DNA from: Pelagimonas sp.
Lineage (GTDB): Bacteria; Pseudomonadota; Alphaproteobacteria; Rhodobacterales; Rhodobacteraceae
Direction: 5' to 3'
NCBI GenBank assembly: GCA_025210265.1
Contig: JAOASD010000017.1
Span: 1 to 64,000, forward strand
Length of the DNA stretch: 64,000 nt
Position numbers and translations under genes: made by a program. This document shows positions 43,763-53,384 of this stretch, in pieces; the stretch's first letter is position 1; every line of letters begins with the position of its first letter. The notes under the pieces were generated by a model. That model worked only from the letters and a program-made list of their open reading frames with translations. It did no database searches and was not told the origin of the DNA.

Positions 43763-46083
43763 CACCAACTCTGCGACTCTGCTGAGGTCATGCCGGGCAT
43801 CCGGGCGTTCAGGCGGATGCGATCCATGCTCAGCACATCCCCGGCCGAGCTGCTGGCGCGCCATTCAAAGCGCACCGGGCGGTTGGCAAAATCCATCCCG
43901 GTTTTGGTGTTCGCATTGCTGTAGAGCGCGACCCCCGCGCGCGCCTCCGCCCGGAACTCCACCGCCGAGAAATTCGCAACCCGGAACGAAACCACTCCTT
44001 TGAACGTGGTTTCAACAGCGTTTCCAAAGGTCCAGCGCAGGCTGACAGACCGGTCGTCGGTGACATCGTCATCCGCACCGTCCTGATTGGTGTCGGCCGC
44101 CATGATCAACTCCAGCGTGACCTCACCAGCCACCCCGGTCTTTGCCCCCTCAAAGTCAAATTCCAGGATCATCCCCTTGGCCAGAACGCCCGCCGGGATC
44201 ACCAGCTCGTCATGGATCTCGGTTTCCGCAACGCCGCTGGCCGGGGTCAGGGCGGTTTCGTCCCAGGCCAGAACCTCGGCCAGGACCGATTGCCAGCTAT
44301 CCATCATATTGTTCGTGACAATCGCCCGTCCGGTGTTTTCAAAGCGGCGCAGGCGGCGGTTGCCGGTCACGATGGACGGGCGCAGACCCGGCGCGGGATC
44401 TCCGTCGATCCGCAAGACGCCATCGCCCAGGTCATTGAGATCCACGATGCAGCCATCAGCCTCGGGGTGCAGCCGCACCGCCTTTTCGCTGCAGACCATG
44501 TGCAGGCGGTTGTTGCGCAGGACATTCTCGATGCCCTTCACGTCAAAGCCGAACTCCGCCGAGCCCCGGAACAGGTTGCCCGCCACCAGATGCCGCGCCC
44601 CCTGTTCGTCAAACACAACCGCATTGCCCAACCCCGTGGCGGTGATTTCATTATTGAGAAACGCGCAATCGCTGCCCCCGGCGAATTTCAGCAGCGCGGT
44701 GCCATCGGCCACATCGCCCAGCAGGAATACGCTGTCGCGCACGATGATAAAGCGGCTGTTCTCGCCATCAAACCGGATCAGCGGTTCCTGCGCGGGCAGC
44801 GTCACGCCCTCTGGCACATGGCGGTAGATCCGCATCCCGGACAGCTCGGAATGATCAGACCCGGCGGCCACCTCAAGCGCGCGCGTCCAGAACGGCGCGG
44901 TCCAGTCGCGCACCCGCGTCCAGCTCAGCAGGTTCGCGCCGAACCCATATTTGGCGTAGCTGTCCGAGGACGGTTCCACCGTGACCCGCTCAATCAGGCA
45001 ACGATGCATGGCCGAGCGTTGGAACGGCACACCAGAGCGCGCCTTGATGCGCAGATCATGCAGGTGGAAATCGCTCAGCACATGGCGCGCGCCCCGCGCG
45101 ATCAACCCGCCGCTGCGCTGCGCGGTGACGCTGGCAAAGCTCGCATCCACAGCCCAGCACCCCAGCGCCGGATCATTCACATCCGCCAGCGTGCCGCTGC
45201 CTGCCGCGATGGCCTCATGCACCGGCAGATCCAGATAGATCCGCCCGCCATCAATGCGGGTCACAATGCGCGCCTGCAGCCGGTCATAATCGCCGGTGCC
45301 GCCGCCCTGACCATCCACCCCATCGCCGAATGAACTGGTCGGCAGATTGTCTGCGGTGGCGCGCAAGAACAGGATTTCGCGACCCACGGCGGTCCAGCTT
45401 GCATCCCCGTCTGCCGCCTCGATCCAATCCGCGCCGGACGTGGCCGTGCCCATGCGCCGCCAGGCATAATCATTGTCATCCTGCGTGGCCCAGCTGCCCA
45501 GCACCAGCGCCGATCGGGACAGAGCGCCCTGCGCGTCATCCTCGGTCAGCACGTTCTCATAAAGCGTGCCGCGCCCGTCAAATTCGACGCCCCCGGAGCG
45601 CCCGGCAATCGGCGCGGTGCCGGTCACATGGCCCTCGGACGCCAGGGTGATCCGCCCGCCCTGACCCTCGGCATAAAGCCAGTCCAGCGCGCCCTGCAGC
45701 CGGGTCGCGTTCTCGGTTGCGTCGGCCTCATCCCCGGTGAACCGGACGCCAAAGGCCTCGGCGCTCAGCTCATAGTGATTGAGGTTCACATAGGCCGCGA
45801 CACCACCCTGCGTGGTGATATGCGCATCTGTCGCCCCCTCCGGCGCGATCCGGTAGGGCGTGGCCCCGGCCCAGATCCGGGCACCCGGTGCCACGGGGTT
45901 TTCGCCATCATAGGCAAGGCCCTCATCAACGCGCAGCGCCTCGATCGAGGGGAAAGACCGCTCGGCCCCGCGCATGGAAAGCTGCAGGGCAAGCGCGCTC
46001 ACATCCTGTTGGCGCAGGCTGCCTTCGCGATGCACCAGGAGAAAGTCGGAAAGGGCGGTTTGGGGCAGAAGATCGGAACGCAT
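43762..46083 (-). CDS. probable tailspike/tail fibre with parallel beta-helix
   Basis: A 773-residue protein. The N-terminal LSDFLLVHREGSLRQQDVSA looks like a virion-attachment segment, the central part (about 120-580) has repeated right-handed beta-helix turns with NNEITATG-, GNLFRGS- and NNRLHMV-type asparagine ladders, and the C-terminal part is a beta-sandwich (about 620-750) resembling a carbohydrate-binding or trimerisation domain. Such tailspikes recognise and sometimes cut capsule or O-antigen. No catalytic site can be assigned. It follows the J-like gene by 12 nt, as expected for a receptor-binding protein. Confidence 0.78.
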   Translation of the reverse strand: MRSDLLPQTALSDFLLVHREGSLRQQDVSALALQLSMRGAERSFPSIEALRVDEGLAYDGENPVAPGARIWAGATPYRIAPEGATDAHITTQGGVAAYVNLNHYELSAEAFGVRFTGDEADATENATRLQGALDWLYAEGQGGRITLASEGHVTGTAPIAGRSGGVEFDGRGTLYENVLTEDDAQGALSRSALVLGSWATQDDNDYAWRRMGTATSGADWIEAADGDASWTAVGREILFLRATADNLPTSSFGDGVDGQGGGTGDYDRLQARIVTRIDGGRIYLDLPVHEAIAAGSGTLADVNDPALGCWAVDASFASVTAQRSGGLIARGARHVLSDFHLHDLRIKARSGVPFQRSAMHRCLIERVTVEPSSDSYAKYGFGANLLSWTRVRDWTAPFWTRALEVAAGSDHSELSGMRIYRHVPEGVTLPAQEPLIRFDGENSRFIIVRDSVFLLGDVADGTALLKFAGGSDCAFLNNEITATGLGNAVVFDEQGARHLVAGNLFRGSAEFGFDVKGIENVLRNNRLHMVCSEKAVRLHPEADGCIVDLNDLGDGVLRIDGDPAPGLRPSIVTGNRRLRRFENTGRAIVTNNMMDSWQSVLAEVLAWDETALTPASGVAETEIHDELVIPAGVLAKGMILEFDFEGAKTGVAGEVTLELIMAADTNQDGADDDVTDDRSVSLRWTFGNAVETTFKGVVSFRVANFSAVEFRAEARAGVALYSNANTKTGMDFANRPVRFEWRASSSAGDVLSMDRIRLNARMPGMTSAESQSW

Positions 46084-46095
46084 ATGGACTGGACC

Positions 46096-49000
46096 TCATA
46101 GGATCTGGACGGGATGCGCGGCGCTTGCGGGGCCGCGCTCCTCGTCTTCGTTGACCGGGATAAAGTGATAGTTGAACGCACCAGAAGGCGCGCTGGCGGG
46201 GGTCAGCAGGATCAGGCTGATCTCTTCAATCGCACCGTCAAAATCGCTGTCGGCCTCCAGGACAAGCGTGGCGACAGAGGCGGGCGCGGTCAGGGTCACG
46301 CTGTGCGGCCCATCGCTTGCCAGCCAGGCACTGCTGGTTGTGGCGGCACCGGCAATGCGCAGGCGGATCTGACCCGCAGTGCGCCCCGAGATGGTCAGGC
46401 TGATCCGGTAGTCTTCGCCAGCGGTGAACGCCAGAGACTGAGACAGATTGGATGCGGCACCGGCACTATGCTGGGCAGTGCTGGCACCGATGATCCAGCC
46501 ACCCGCCGCAGACCAGTTTGAAGCCCCGTTAAAGGCCCCGTTCAACACCAGATCAACACGGGTCGCATCCCCGTCGATCACCGTTTGTGTGCTGCCCAGA
46601 ACCGCCGTCACCGGCGGGCCAATCGCATGGGTATCAGGATCCAGCACTTGGCCCTCAGGCACCCGACAGATCAGCACTTCCTGCGTGGCCAGATCGCTGA
46701 CAGCAAAGCTCAGGAGCGCATGGCCAAACCCACCCGCAGCCTGGATGGATGCCTCTGACAGCGCCTTTGGCAGGATCGCACCGCCAGATCCGACCACATG
46801 CACGATCACAGCCCCAAACGGCCCAGAAGTCCCGTCTGGTGCAATCCCCCGCGCACGGATCTCGACACTCTCGTCGCGGCTGTAACCGGTCAGCTCGGTC
46901 GCGCCATACCCGGCCGGCAGGACAGCGCCGGTCCAGACGCTCGCGCCCTGCAGGCGGTGTTCCAGCTCGATCACCGCAACCGCCGTCGGATCAGACCCAT
47001 CCGGCACAGCATGGACCAGGATCGCTGCATCCGAACCCGAATAGATCTGCACAAAGACCGGGGCGAGAGGCGGATCATAAGACAGATCCGCGACCGTCCC
47101 GACGCTGGTATTCCAGGGCGGCGGGGCGATTGCATCAACCTCCGCGTCGATCTCATGGGCTGCCGGGATCAGGCGCAGCATCGCGCCCCCGTTCTGCGCC
47201 GGTTCAACCGACTGGACCTTACACAGCAGATCCAGGCTGCCCAGCGGGCCAAAATGCACCAGATCGCCGGGCTGTGGTCCCTGTTCGATCTCCGCATTCA
47301 AAACCAGTGCGCGCGATTGGCCTGCGCGGGTGGTCACGGTGCAGACCTCCGAGCGGCCGACCATATCCGCATCGCCATCGAATACGCGGAACCGCAAACC
47401 ATAGGCCGCGCCGCGTTCCATCTGCACCGCGCTGTCCAGCTCGATGATGCCCCCGTCAACACGCGTCACCCGCGCCGCAATCTGTGTGCTGTCCAGCATC
47501 GGCAGGCTGGCGGCAACAGTGTCGCCGCGCACCGCACTGCGATGGCCCGCCGCCTGCAGCCCGGTGATCGCCTCCCGGCGCAGCTCGGCCTCATACATCC
47601 GGCGGCGCGCCTCGATCCAGATCTCGTCGGGATCGGTCTTGCCCGGCAATTGCAGCTCTTCGGTCAGATCGACCTCGGCCTCGGTCTTGCCGATCCAGGG
47701 CACCACGCGCTCGGACGGTGTGTACCCGTTCGTGGCATCAAAAAAGGGCACGACCAGCGCGTCAGGCGGGTCAAAATAATCCCGCTGCCAAGCCAGATCA
47801 GACGTATTGCGCGGGCTGATATGATCCACGACCAGATCGTCGGGACGGTCGATCACAACACCCCATTTGAGCCCATCAAAGCGCGGCGCAGCACGACCAG
47901 CCCGCGCGATCGTGCTCAGCACCGCAAACAGGCTGTCGGGCTGATCCTGCACAAAGTCAAACTTGAGACCTTTGGCCGCGCACCAGTCATGCCAATCCTT
48001 CAGCAGATCCCAGTCGATTTCCGCATCTGAAACCGGGAATGGGTTCAGCGGCCCCTGCAATGCGCTGACAAAGGCGGCGGCCGGGGAGCTGCTGGCACTC
48101 ATTGTCCATGCGCCCTGCCCATCCGGCACCGGAGCCACACGGCGCACCAGCCCGTTCAGATTGTCCAACTGCCCGTTCAACTGATAACTCGCGCGGATAC
48201 GCAAAGCGACCAGCGCCAGAGGTTTGCCAAGGGCGATCGGGTATTCCGGGCGCAGCGATTGCAGCGCGCCCCAGGTCACAGCATCAGAGATATTGGAGGC
48301 CGTCTGATCATTCGTCAGTCGCGTCAACTCGATCTCCCAGACACCGGGCGTGGGCAGCTGCCATTTGATCTGGCGGAAAAAGGTCTCTCGCTTGGCAGCC
48401 GTGACATTCAGCACCTGGACCTCCTGCCACTCGCCGCCCAAAGGGCGCTGCCGAATGCGCAGACTGACAGACCGGGGTTTTGTCTTGCCGCTGTTCTTGC
48501 TGACCCGGAACAGCCCCGCCGCCCAAATCAGGATCACGCTGACAGAGGTGCTGTTTTCCGCAGTCCGACGCGTCACCGGGGTTTCGATGGTGGGTTGGCC
48601 TTCGATCACATTCCCGGCGCTGTCGCGCGGCTTGGGCCGCACCAGGCGGGTGCCCACCTGCTCTTCAACTACCTGCGCCGGATAAAGCTGCAAAGGATCA
48701 TCTGTCAGCAGCCCATCACGCAGTTCGATCTGGTAATCCTTGAACGCACTCAGCGGGGTTTCACCCAGCCGCAGATCGCTGATCTCAAGCGGCCCATAGC
48801 CAAAGCAGAAAATGGCGCGAATATACTGATCATCGCCCACGATTTCCGTATAAGGCAGCGCAGCAAAAGGCGGCGCATAGCGATGAGTGCCAAAAGGATA
48901 GGGCACCGGCGCGCCCCGGCGGATCTCATTGCCCCAACCGCTAATCGAAAACGTGTCGCGCTTTTCGCCCGGCTTTGGCGGCTCTTCTGCCGGGATCAAC

Positions 49001-49398
49001 GCATTGATCAAGGCGCTGCCCAGAAGGCTCAGACCAATGCTCACCAGGCCTTTGATGAACGCGCCACCACCCAATGTGCCCGCAATAACCGGCGCAAGGG
49101 CCTGCGCGATTGAGGACACAAGCGCCGAGATCAGCGCCCCGATCGCCGCCCCTTCCGGGGCCACGCGCAGCACCACATGAACACCGTCACGCGGGCGCAC
49201 AAGATGCCAGCGATCACGCGGCACAGCCCAGGCCCCCGACCCCGTCACCAGCAACACCTGCAGCGCATCCAGATCTTGCTCCGATGCACCAGGCATCATC
49301 TGCGCGACAATCTCGGCCACACTGACAGTCACCTGCAGCTCGGTCTTGCGGCGCAACGCTGGATTGGGGGCCTGGGCGATCAGAATAGGGACACTCAT
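46096..49398 (-). CDS. tail tip/host specificity protein, lambda J-like
   Basis: A 1100-residue tail tip protein of the J/TipJ family. N-terminal hydrophobic helices (about 85-140, ALISALVSSIAQALAPVIAG) are typical of these proteins, followed by WGNEIRRGAPVPYPFGTHR, a tail-hub core (about 440-620, FVQDQPDSLFAVLSTIARAG and PSERVVPWIGKTE), and repeated fibronectin-like modules in the C-terminal third. It forms the distal tail tip that contacts the host and opens the path for DNA. It overlaps the NlpC/P60 gene by 4 nt. Confidence 0.85.
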   Translation of the reverse strand: MSVPILIAQAPNPALRRKTELQVTVSVAEIVAQMMPGASEQDLDALQVLLVTGSGAWAVPRDRWHLVRPRDGVHVVLRVAPEGAAIGALISALVSSIAQALAPVIAGTLGGGAFIKGLVSIGLSLLGSALINALIPAEEPPKPGEKRDTFSISGWGNEIRRGAPVPYPFGTHRYAPPFAALPYTEIVGDDQYIRAIFCFGYGPLEISDLRLGETPLSAFKDYQIELRDGLLTDDPLQLYPAQVVEEQVGTRLVRPKPRDSAGNVIEGQPTIETPVTRRTAENSTSVSVILIWAAGLFRVSKNSGKTKPRSVSLRIRQRPLGGEWQEVQVLNVTAAKRETFFRQIKWQLPTPGVWEIELTRLTNDQTASNISDAVTWGALQSLRPEYPIALGKPLALVALRIRASYQLNGQLDNLNGLVRRVAPVPDGQGAWTMSASSSPAAAFVSALQGPLNPFPVSDAEIDWDLLKDWHDWCAAKGLKFDFVQDQPDSLFAVLSTIARAGRAAPRFDGLKWGVVIDRPDDLVVDHISPRNTSDLAWQRDYFDPPDALVVPFFDATNGYTPSERVVPWIGKTEAEVDLTEELQLPGKTDPDEIWIEARRRMYEAELRREAITGLQAAGHRSAVRGDTVAASLPMLDSTQIAARVTRVDGGIIELDSAVQMERGAAYGLRFRVFDGDADMVGRSEVCTVTTRAGQSRALVLNAEIEQGPQPGDLVHFGPLGSLDLLCKVQSVEPAQNGGAMLRLIPAAHEIDAEVDAIAPPPWNTSVGTVADLSYDPPLAPVFVQIYSGSDAAILVHAVPDGSDPTAVAVIELEHRLQGASVWTGAVLPAGYGATELTGYSRDESVEIRARGIAPDGTSGPFGAVIVHVVGSGGAILPKALSEASIQAAGGFGHALLSFAVSDLATQEVLICRVPEGQVLDPDTHAIGPPVTAVLGSTQTVIDGDATRVDLVLNGAFNGASNWSAAGGWIIGASTAQHSAGAASNLSQSLAFTAGEDYRISLTISGRTAGQIRLRIAGAATTSSAWLASDGPHSVTLTAPASVATLVLEADSDFDGAIEEISLILLTPASAPSGAFNYHFIPVNEDEERGPASAAHPVQIL

Positions 49399-49802
49399 GC
49401 GCGCATCCCCCGATGCCGCCAGGCCCCTTCAAAACGGCGCGACCAGGTCAGATCGGTGCGGCGGGCAATCACGGCGGGCGCATCATTGGCGATATGCAAC
49501 ATGCGCCGCGCATCCACCGCGACCGCGATATGTGTGCGGTATTGCCCGGCCCGGAACACAAGCAGATCAAACGGCTGCACATCGCTGACTGCCTGCCAGT
49601 CACGCGAGGCCGCGGCTCCATTGATCAGCCGGGACAGCTCGCGCAATTCCAGCGCATCCGCGTACCCATCCGCATATGAGGGCAGCAGGATGCCCAGCTC
49701 TTCGCGATAGACCAGGCGCGCAAGCCCCCAGCAATCGCAGCCTTTCCAGCCCCGGCCTTTGGACACGGCGGGGAGGCCAATATATCGGTTGCTCCAGCTC
49801 AT
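49395..49802 (-). CDS. NlpC/P60 tail peptidase, lambda K-like
   Basis: A 135-residue NlpC/P60-type cysteine peptidase. The catalytic Cys is in KGCDCWGLARLVY, the His in RTHIAVAVDARRM and the third residue in LHIAND. It corresponds to the hydrolase part of lambda K and GTA-type tail peptidases, which cut peptidoglycan peptides during DNA entry. Overlaps both neighbours by 4 nt (ATGA type). Confidence 0.9.
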   Translation of the reverse strand: MSWSNRYIGLPAVSKGRGWKGCDCWGLARLVYREELGILLPSYADGYADALELRELSRLINGAAASRDWQAVSDVQPFDLLVFRAGQYRTHIAVAVDARRMLHIANDAPAVIARRTDLTWSRRFEGAWRHRGMRA

Positions 49803-50311
49803 CGAAACAGCCCCGGAAATCGGTTCTTGGTGAAACGATCCATCGGCACCGTTTCCAGCTCGATCGGGTCTCGGGTCAGGATCAGGGGCACCTCGCCCGC
49901 ATTGCCATTGGCCGCCTGCAGGTAAAGCCCGCGCGCCTCCAGCTCGATCTGATCCGGCGAGCTCGCCAGCACCTCGGCAATATGCGCGCGCGGGCGGGTC
50001 GAAACGCTGCGCAACAGTGTGGCAATCGCGGAATCAACATTCTCGATCACAATGCGCGCAGAACGGGGCGCATCCTCAAAATCAGACAGCGTTTCCCAAG
50101 ACGCCAGCACAAACAGAAACGGTGTGTCAGCCCCCATCCAGGTCGAGCGCGTCCCATAGCTCAGCGGATCGGCGGACAGGCGCTCGGTCGGATCCGTTGA
50201 CAGCCGGATCGGCGCTGGCAGATCCGGGTGTTCAAACTGCATCAGCATGATCCGCAGCTCATCGGTAAAAGGATCATGCGCAGCCAGGCGCGAATTGAGG
50301 GATTTTCTCAT
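49799..50311 (-). CDS. DUF1833 tail protein, lambda L-like
   Basis: A 170-residue protein with the DUF1833 pattern: EHPDLPAPIRLSTDPTERL near the start, IVIENVDSAIATLLRSV in the middle and the end RFTKNRFPGLFR. It corresponds in position to lambda L and probably helps build the tail tip between tube and J. Overlaps both neighbours by 4 nt. Confidence 0.85.
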   Translation of the reverse strand: MRKSLNSRLAAHDPFTDELRIMLMQFEHPDLPAPIRLSTDPTERLSADPLSYGTRSTWMGADTPFLFVLASWETLSDFEDAPRSARIVIENVDSAIATLLRSVSTRPRAHIAEVLASSPDQIELEARGLYLQAANGNAGEVPLILTRDPIELETVPMDRFTKNRFPGLFR

Positions 50312-50730
50312 GGCAACACCACCACGCGGAAACTGAGGGTGAAGGTCTGCCCCTGCAGGGTCTCGCTGGGCAATTCAGACCCAAAGATGCAAAGGAGCCG
50401 TGCAGAGCGTTCAAGGGGCTGCCCGTCTGGCGTCTGCAGCGCCGCGCCATCAGGGGCATAAAGCTGCCACCCATCCCGCGTCGGATCAGGCATCCAAAAG
50501 GGTTTGATCCCGTCTTGAACAATGTCTTCAAAGAAGTGCCAAAACAGGTCGCGCTGCACCGGATCAAGCGCCAGGCTCAGCGCCATGTCACGGATCCGGG
50601 CCGAGCTGGCGCGCTCATAAGATGGTGGGCCATAGCTGCCCTGCCGTGCACGGCGCAGATCATGCGGCTGCGCGCTATAGGGGCGACGCAGCGGGCGCGG
50701 CAAGTCTGTGGGCCAGATCGCAACACTCAT
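50308..50730 (-). CDS. minor tail protein, lambda M-like position
   Basis: A 140-residue protein with WHFFEDIVQDGIKPFWMPDP in the middle and a C-terminal FTLSFRVVVLP strand, similar in length and position to the phage minor tail protein M group that follows the tape measure gene. I cannot name the family with certainty. It overlaps the tape measure gene and the DUF1833 gene by 4 nt each. Confidence 0.65.
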   Translation of the reverse strand: MSVAIWPTDLPRPLRRPYSAQPHDLRRARQGSYGPPSYERASSARIRDMALSLALDPVQRDLFWHFFEDIVQDGIKPFWMPDPTRDGWQLYAPDGAALQTPDGQPLERSARLLCIFGSELPSETLQGQTFTLSFRVVVLP

Positions 50731-53384
50731 CGACGTGACCCTCTGCGCTGCAGGCCATATAGCTGGCGCATTGTCCTGGCGGCCTGACCGCCCTGGGCAT
50801 CCAGAGCCTCACTGACCGCATCGGACAGGATGAACCGCTGCAGCCGGCTGCCATCGGATTGCAGCACGGCCGGGCCATCCTGCTCGATCTTCACGCCCCG
50901 GCTTTGATCGAACAGTTGGATCACGGTTCCGCCTGGCGCGCTCGCCCCGGAAATCGCCCCGCCATTCGCAAAGCCTGGCAGCGGCGCGCCGGAATTGATC
51001 GCTTCGAGCAGCGCGCGGTGTTTGGCCGTGGCGTCGGCATTGACCGCAAATTCGCCGGGGCTCATCCAGACCGGCACACGGTCATCACGCGATCCGCCCT
51101 GCCCATGGATCATGCCGCCATCGGCCTTGGCCTGCGGCGCGCCAATCCCGAAGGCCGATGAAACCACATCGCTGATCCAGCCTGTTAGCCCGCCGCCAGG
51201 CATGAACCCGCCAAGAGGCCCCTCGCCAAGAATGAGCGCCTGCCACGCCGCCTGTTCCAGAGCATCCGCAACACCGCGCCAGGCAGACGCCGCATCATCG
51301 CCGTCCCGCGCCAGCGCAGGCAGCAGATCCATCATCGACGCGCCGATAAAATCGGTCAGCTCGCTCACGCGATCCATCTCGATCCGCTCGGATTCCAGCG
51401 TGGTGATCAATTCCGTGATCTGGGTTTTCTGCTCTTTGCTGGCCCCGGCCAGAACCTCGCGATTGCGGATCAGCTCCTTTTGAACCGGATCCATCTCGCG
51501 CAGCAGATCCAGCTCCTGCTGATACCCCTTGATCAGGTCTTTGATGCGCTTTTGCTGCTTTTGCGCCTCGGACTGTTTCGACCTTGAACCGCCACGTTTC
51601 TTTTTCGGCGGCTCCCAGTTCGCAGCGTCGCGGGTTTGCCAATCAAACGCAGCGCCACCAAAAGCGCGCGGATCGCCGCCCCGGCCACCATATTGGAACC
51701 CCGTGTTCGGATCGTCAGTGCCTGGTCCGCCAATGCCCTGCGGCCCGAAAGACGCGATGCGCTGCGCAAGCGACAGGCTGATCCCGAGATTTTCCGCCAG
51801 GCGCAGGGCCTCATCTGCGCCTGCACCAATGCCGCCCGCCAGATCCACGCCGCTCAACTCCAGCGACGTTTCCAGCGCGACGCGCAGCTCGTCTTTCAGA
51901 TCCTCCGAAACATCCAGGCCCGCGATCTTTTCTTCGAGTGTCGCGCGCTCGGCATCGGCCTGGGCTGACGCATATTCCAGGCTGTCTTCGCCATATCGCA
52001 GCGCAGTGCGGCGCAGGGCGTTCTCTTGTTCCAGACTGGCGATCATATCCTCGATCGCGGATTTGTCCTGCGCCTGCTCTCCTGCGCGCTTCAGCTCGAT
52101 AGCACCACGAGTGACAAGCTGATTGAACCGGATCTGCGCGGTCCTGACCTGCTGGATCCCCTCAATCCGTGCGCGGGCTTCCTCGGCCCAGGCCGCAATC
52201 GACTGGCGCGCCTGGGCGATCGGGTTGGGCATTTTACCCTGCACTTCGCCCAGCTTCAGCAAGAGCTGATCGACCTCGACAAGCCGGTCATTCTCTTCCT
52301 TGGTGATCCCCCCGGTCAGCTCGGACCCGGCTTTCAGAGCATCACGCAGCGCCTTAGCTGCCTTGATCTGCTCTTCGACCGATCCTTCTGCTGCGGCTTC
52401 AAGCGCGCGGTAGGCCTCCAAGGTTTCGTTGACGATTTGCTGGCGCTCTCTACGTGCAGAGGCGTCCGCGCCGAACAGGGAAACATCGTACATGCGGGCA
52501 ACATGCACCTGATCGCCAAACCCATAATCAGGCAGGTTCAGGTCCGTTTCCTCGATCAGCTGGTCGATTGTGCCTTTGATGCCAAAGCGCACATTGCGCA
52601 GATCCGCATCGGCAATCTGGTCAAAGAACTCGCGCATTGCCTCGGCCGTGCTGCCAAACCGCTCTTCCAGTTCGGCCGTCGACGCCTCTGCAAGTTCGGA
52701 ACTGGCCTCATAGGATTTGAGCGCAGCATCAAGCGCGCCCAGATGATCCTCAAAATCCTTTGCGCCCTCGCCAGCCCCGGTCAGCCATTGCGTGATCGCC
52801 GCACCAGCAGCGATGGATCCGATTGTGATCAGATTAATCGGGCTGACCATGCTGACAAGCGCAGCAGACAATCCCCTGACCGCGCCCGTCGTGCCCATCG
52901 GGCCAATCACCTGAGAAATCTGCGTCCCTTGCTGAACAGCAAGCAGCAGCGGGTTTTGGCCGGCCATCAGCATAATGCCAATGTCGTTGAACTGAGCCGT
53001 CAAATTGGCAACCGACCCTGCCGCAAGGGTCTGGGTCTGATCGACCCTTTGGCTATCCTGCGCGACCTGCCCGAGATGGTTTGACGCCTGCGCTGCTGCG
53101 CCGCCCAGATCAACCAACCCGCCTGCCGCGCGCTTGCCATCCCTGCCGATATGAACCAGCTCGGCGTTCAGTTTGTCAGCCGCGCCCGTGGTGCCGACCA
53201 GCTTTCGGCCCGTAGTGCTCAGGCGCTCTTCAAAGTTGATAATCTGGGCGGTCGCCTTGCCGCCGACCTGGCTCGTCCCCTCCAGACTGGTACCAAGCGC
53301 GTCCACCTCGCCCGCCATCTCCTTGACGGTCGCTTTGCCCTGGCTTGCATCCGCCGTCAGCTTTGCGTGTAGGTTAAGCGTCAT
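50727..53384 (-). CDS. tail tape measure protein
   Basis: An 885-residue protein that sets tail length and enters the host with the DNA. N-terminal coiled coil (residues about 1-140), hydrophobic helices around 175-215 (MLMAGQNPLLLAVQQGTQ and SPINLITIGSIAAGAA), long helical Ala/Glu/Lys-rich middle with conserved NRLVEVDQLLLKLG, and a C-terminal domain with GSRDDRVPVWMSPGEFAVN, a signature of lambda-type tape measures. The start overlaps the GT frame by 11 nt. Upstream neighbours are the G/GT chaperones, as in lambda. Confidence 0.92.
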   Translation of the reverse strand: MTLNLHAKLTADASQGKATVKEMAGEVDALGTSLEGTSQVGGKATAQIINFEERLSTTGRKLVGTTGAADKLNAELVHIGRDGKRAAGGLVDLGGAAAQASNHLGQVAQDSQRVDQTQTLAAGSVANLTAQFNDIGIMLMAGQNPLLLAVQQGTQISQVIGPMGTTGAVRGLSAALVSMVSPINLITIGSIAAGAAITQWLTGAGEGAKDFEDHLGALDAALKSYEASSELAEASTAELEERFGSTAEAMREFFDQIADADLRNVRFGIKGTIDQLIEETDLNLPDYGFGDQVHVARMYDVSLFGADASARRERQQIVNETLEAYRALEAAAEGSVEEQIKAAKALRDALKAGSELTGGITKEENDRLVEVDQLLLKLGEVQGKMPNPIAQARQSIAAWAEEARARIEGIQQVRTAQIRFNQLVTRGAIELKRAGEQAQDKSAIEDMIASLEQENALRRTALRYGEDSLEYASAQADAERATLEEKIAGLDVSEDLKDELRVALETSLELSGVDLAGGIGAGADEALRLAENLGISLSLAQRIASFGPQGIGGPGTDDPNTGFQYGGRGGDPRAFGGAAFDWQTRDAANWEPPKKKRGGSRSKQSEAQKQQKRIKDLIKGYQQELDLLREMDPVQKELIRNREVLAGASKEQKTQITELITTLESERIEMDRVSELTDFIGASMMDLLPALARDGDDAASAWRGVADALEQAAWQALILGEGPLGGFMPGGGLTGWISDVVSSAFGIGAPQAKADGGMIHGQGGSRDDRVPVWMSPGEFAVNADATAKHRALLEAINSGAPLPGFANGGAISGASAPGGTVIQLFDQSRGVKIEQDGPAVLQSDGSRLQRFILSDAVSEALDAQGGQAARTMRQLYGLQRRGSRR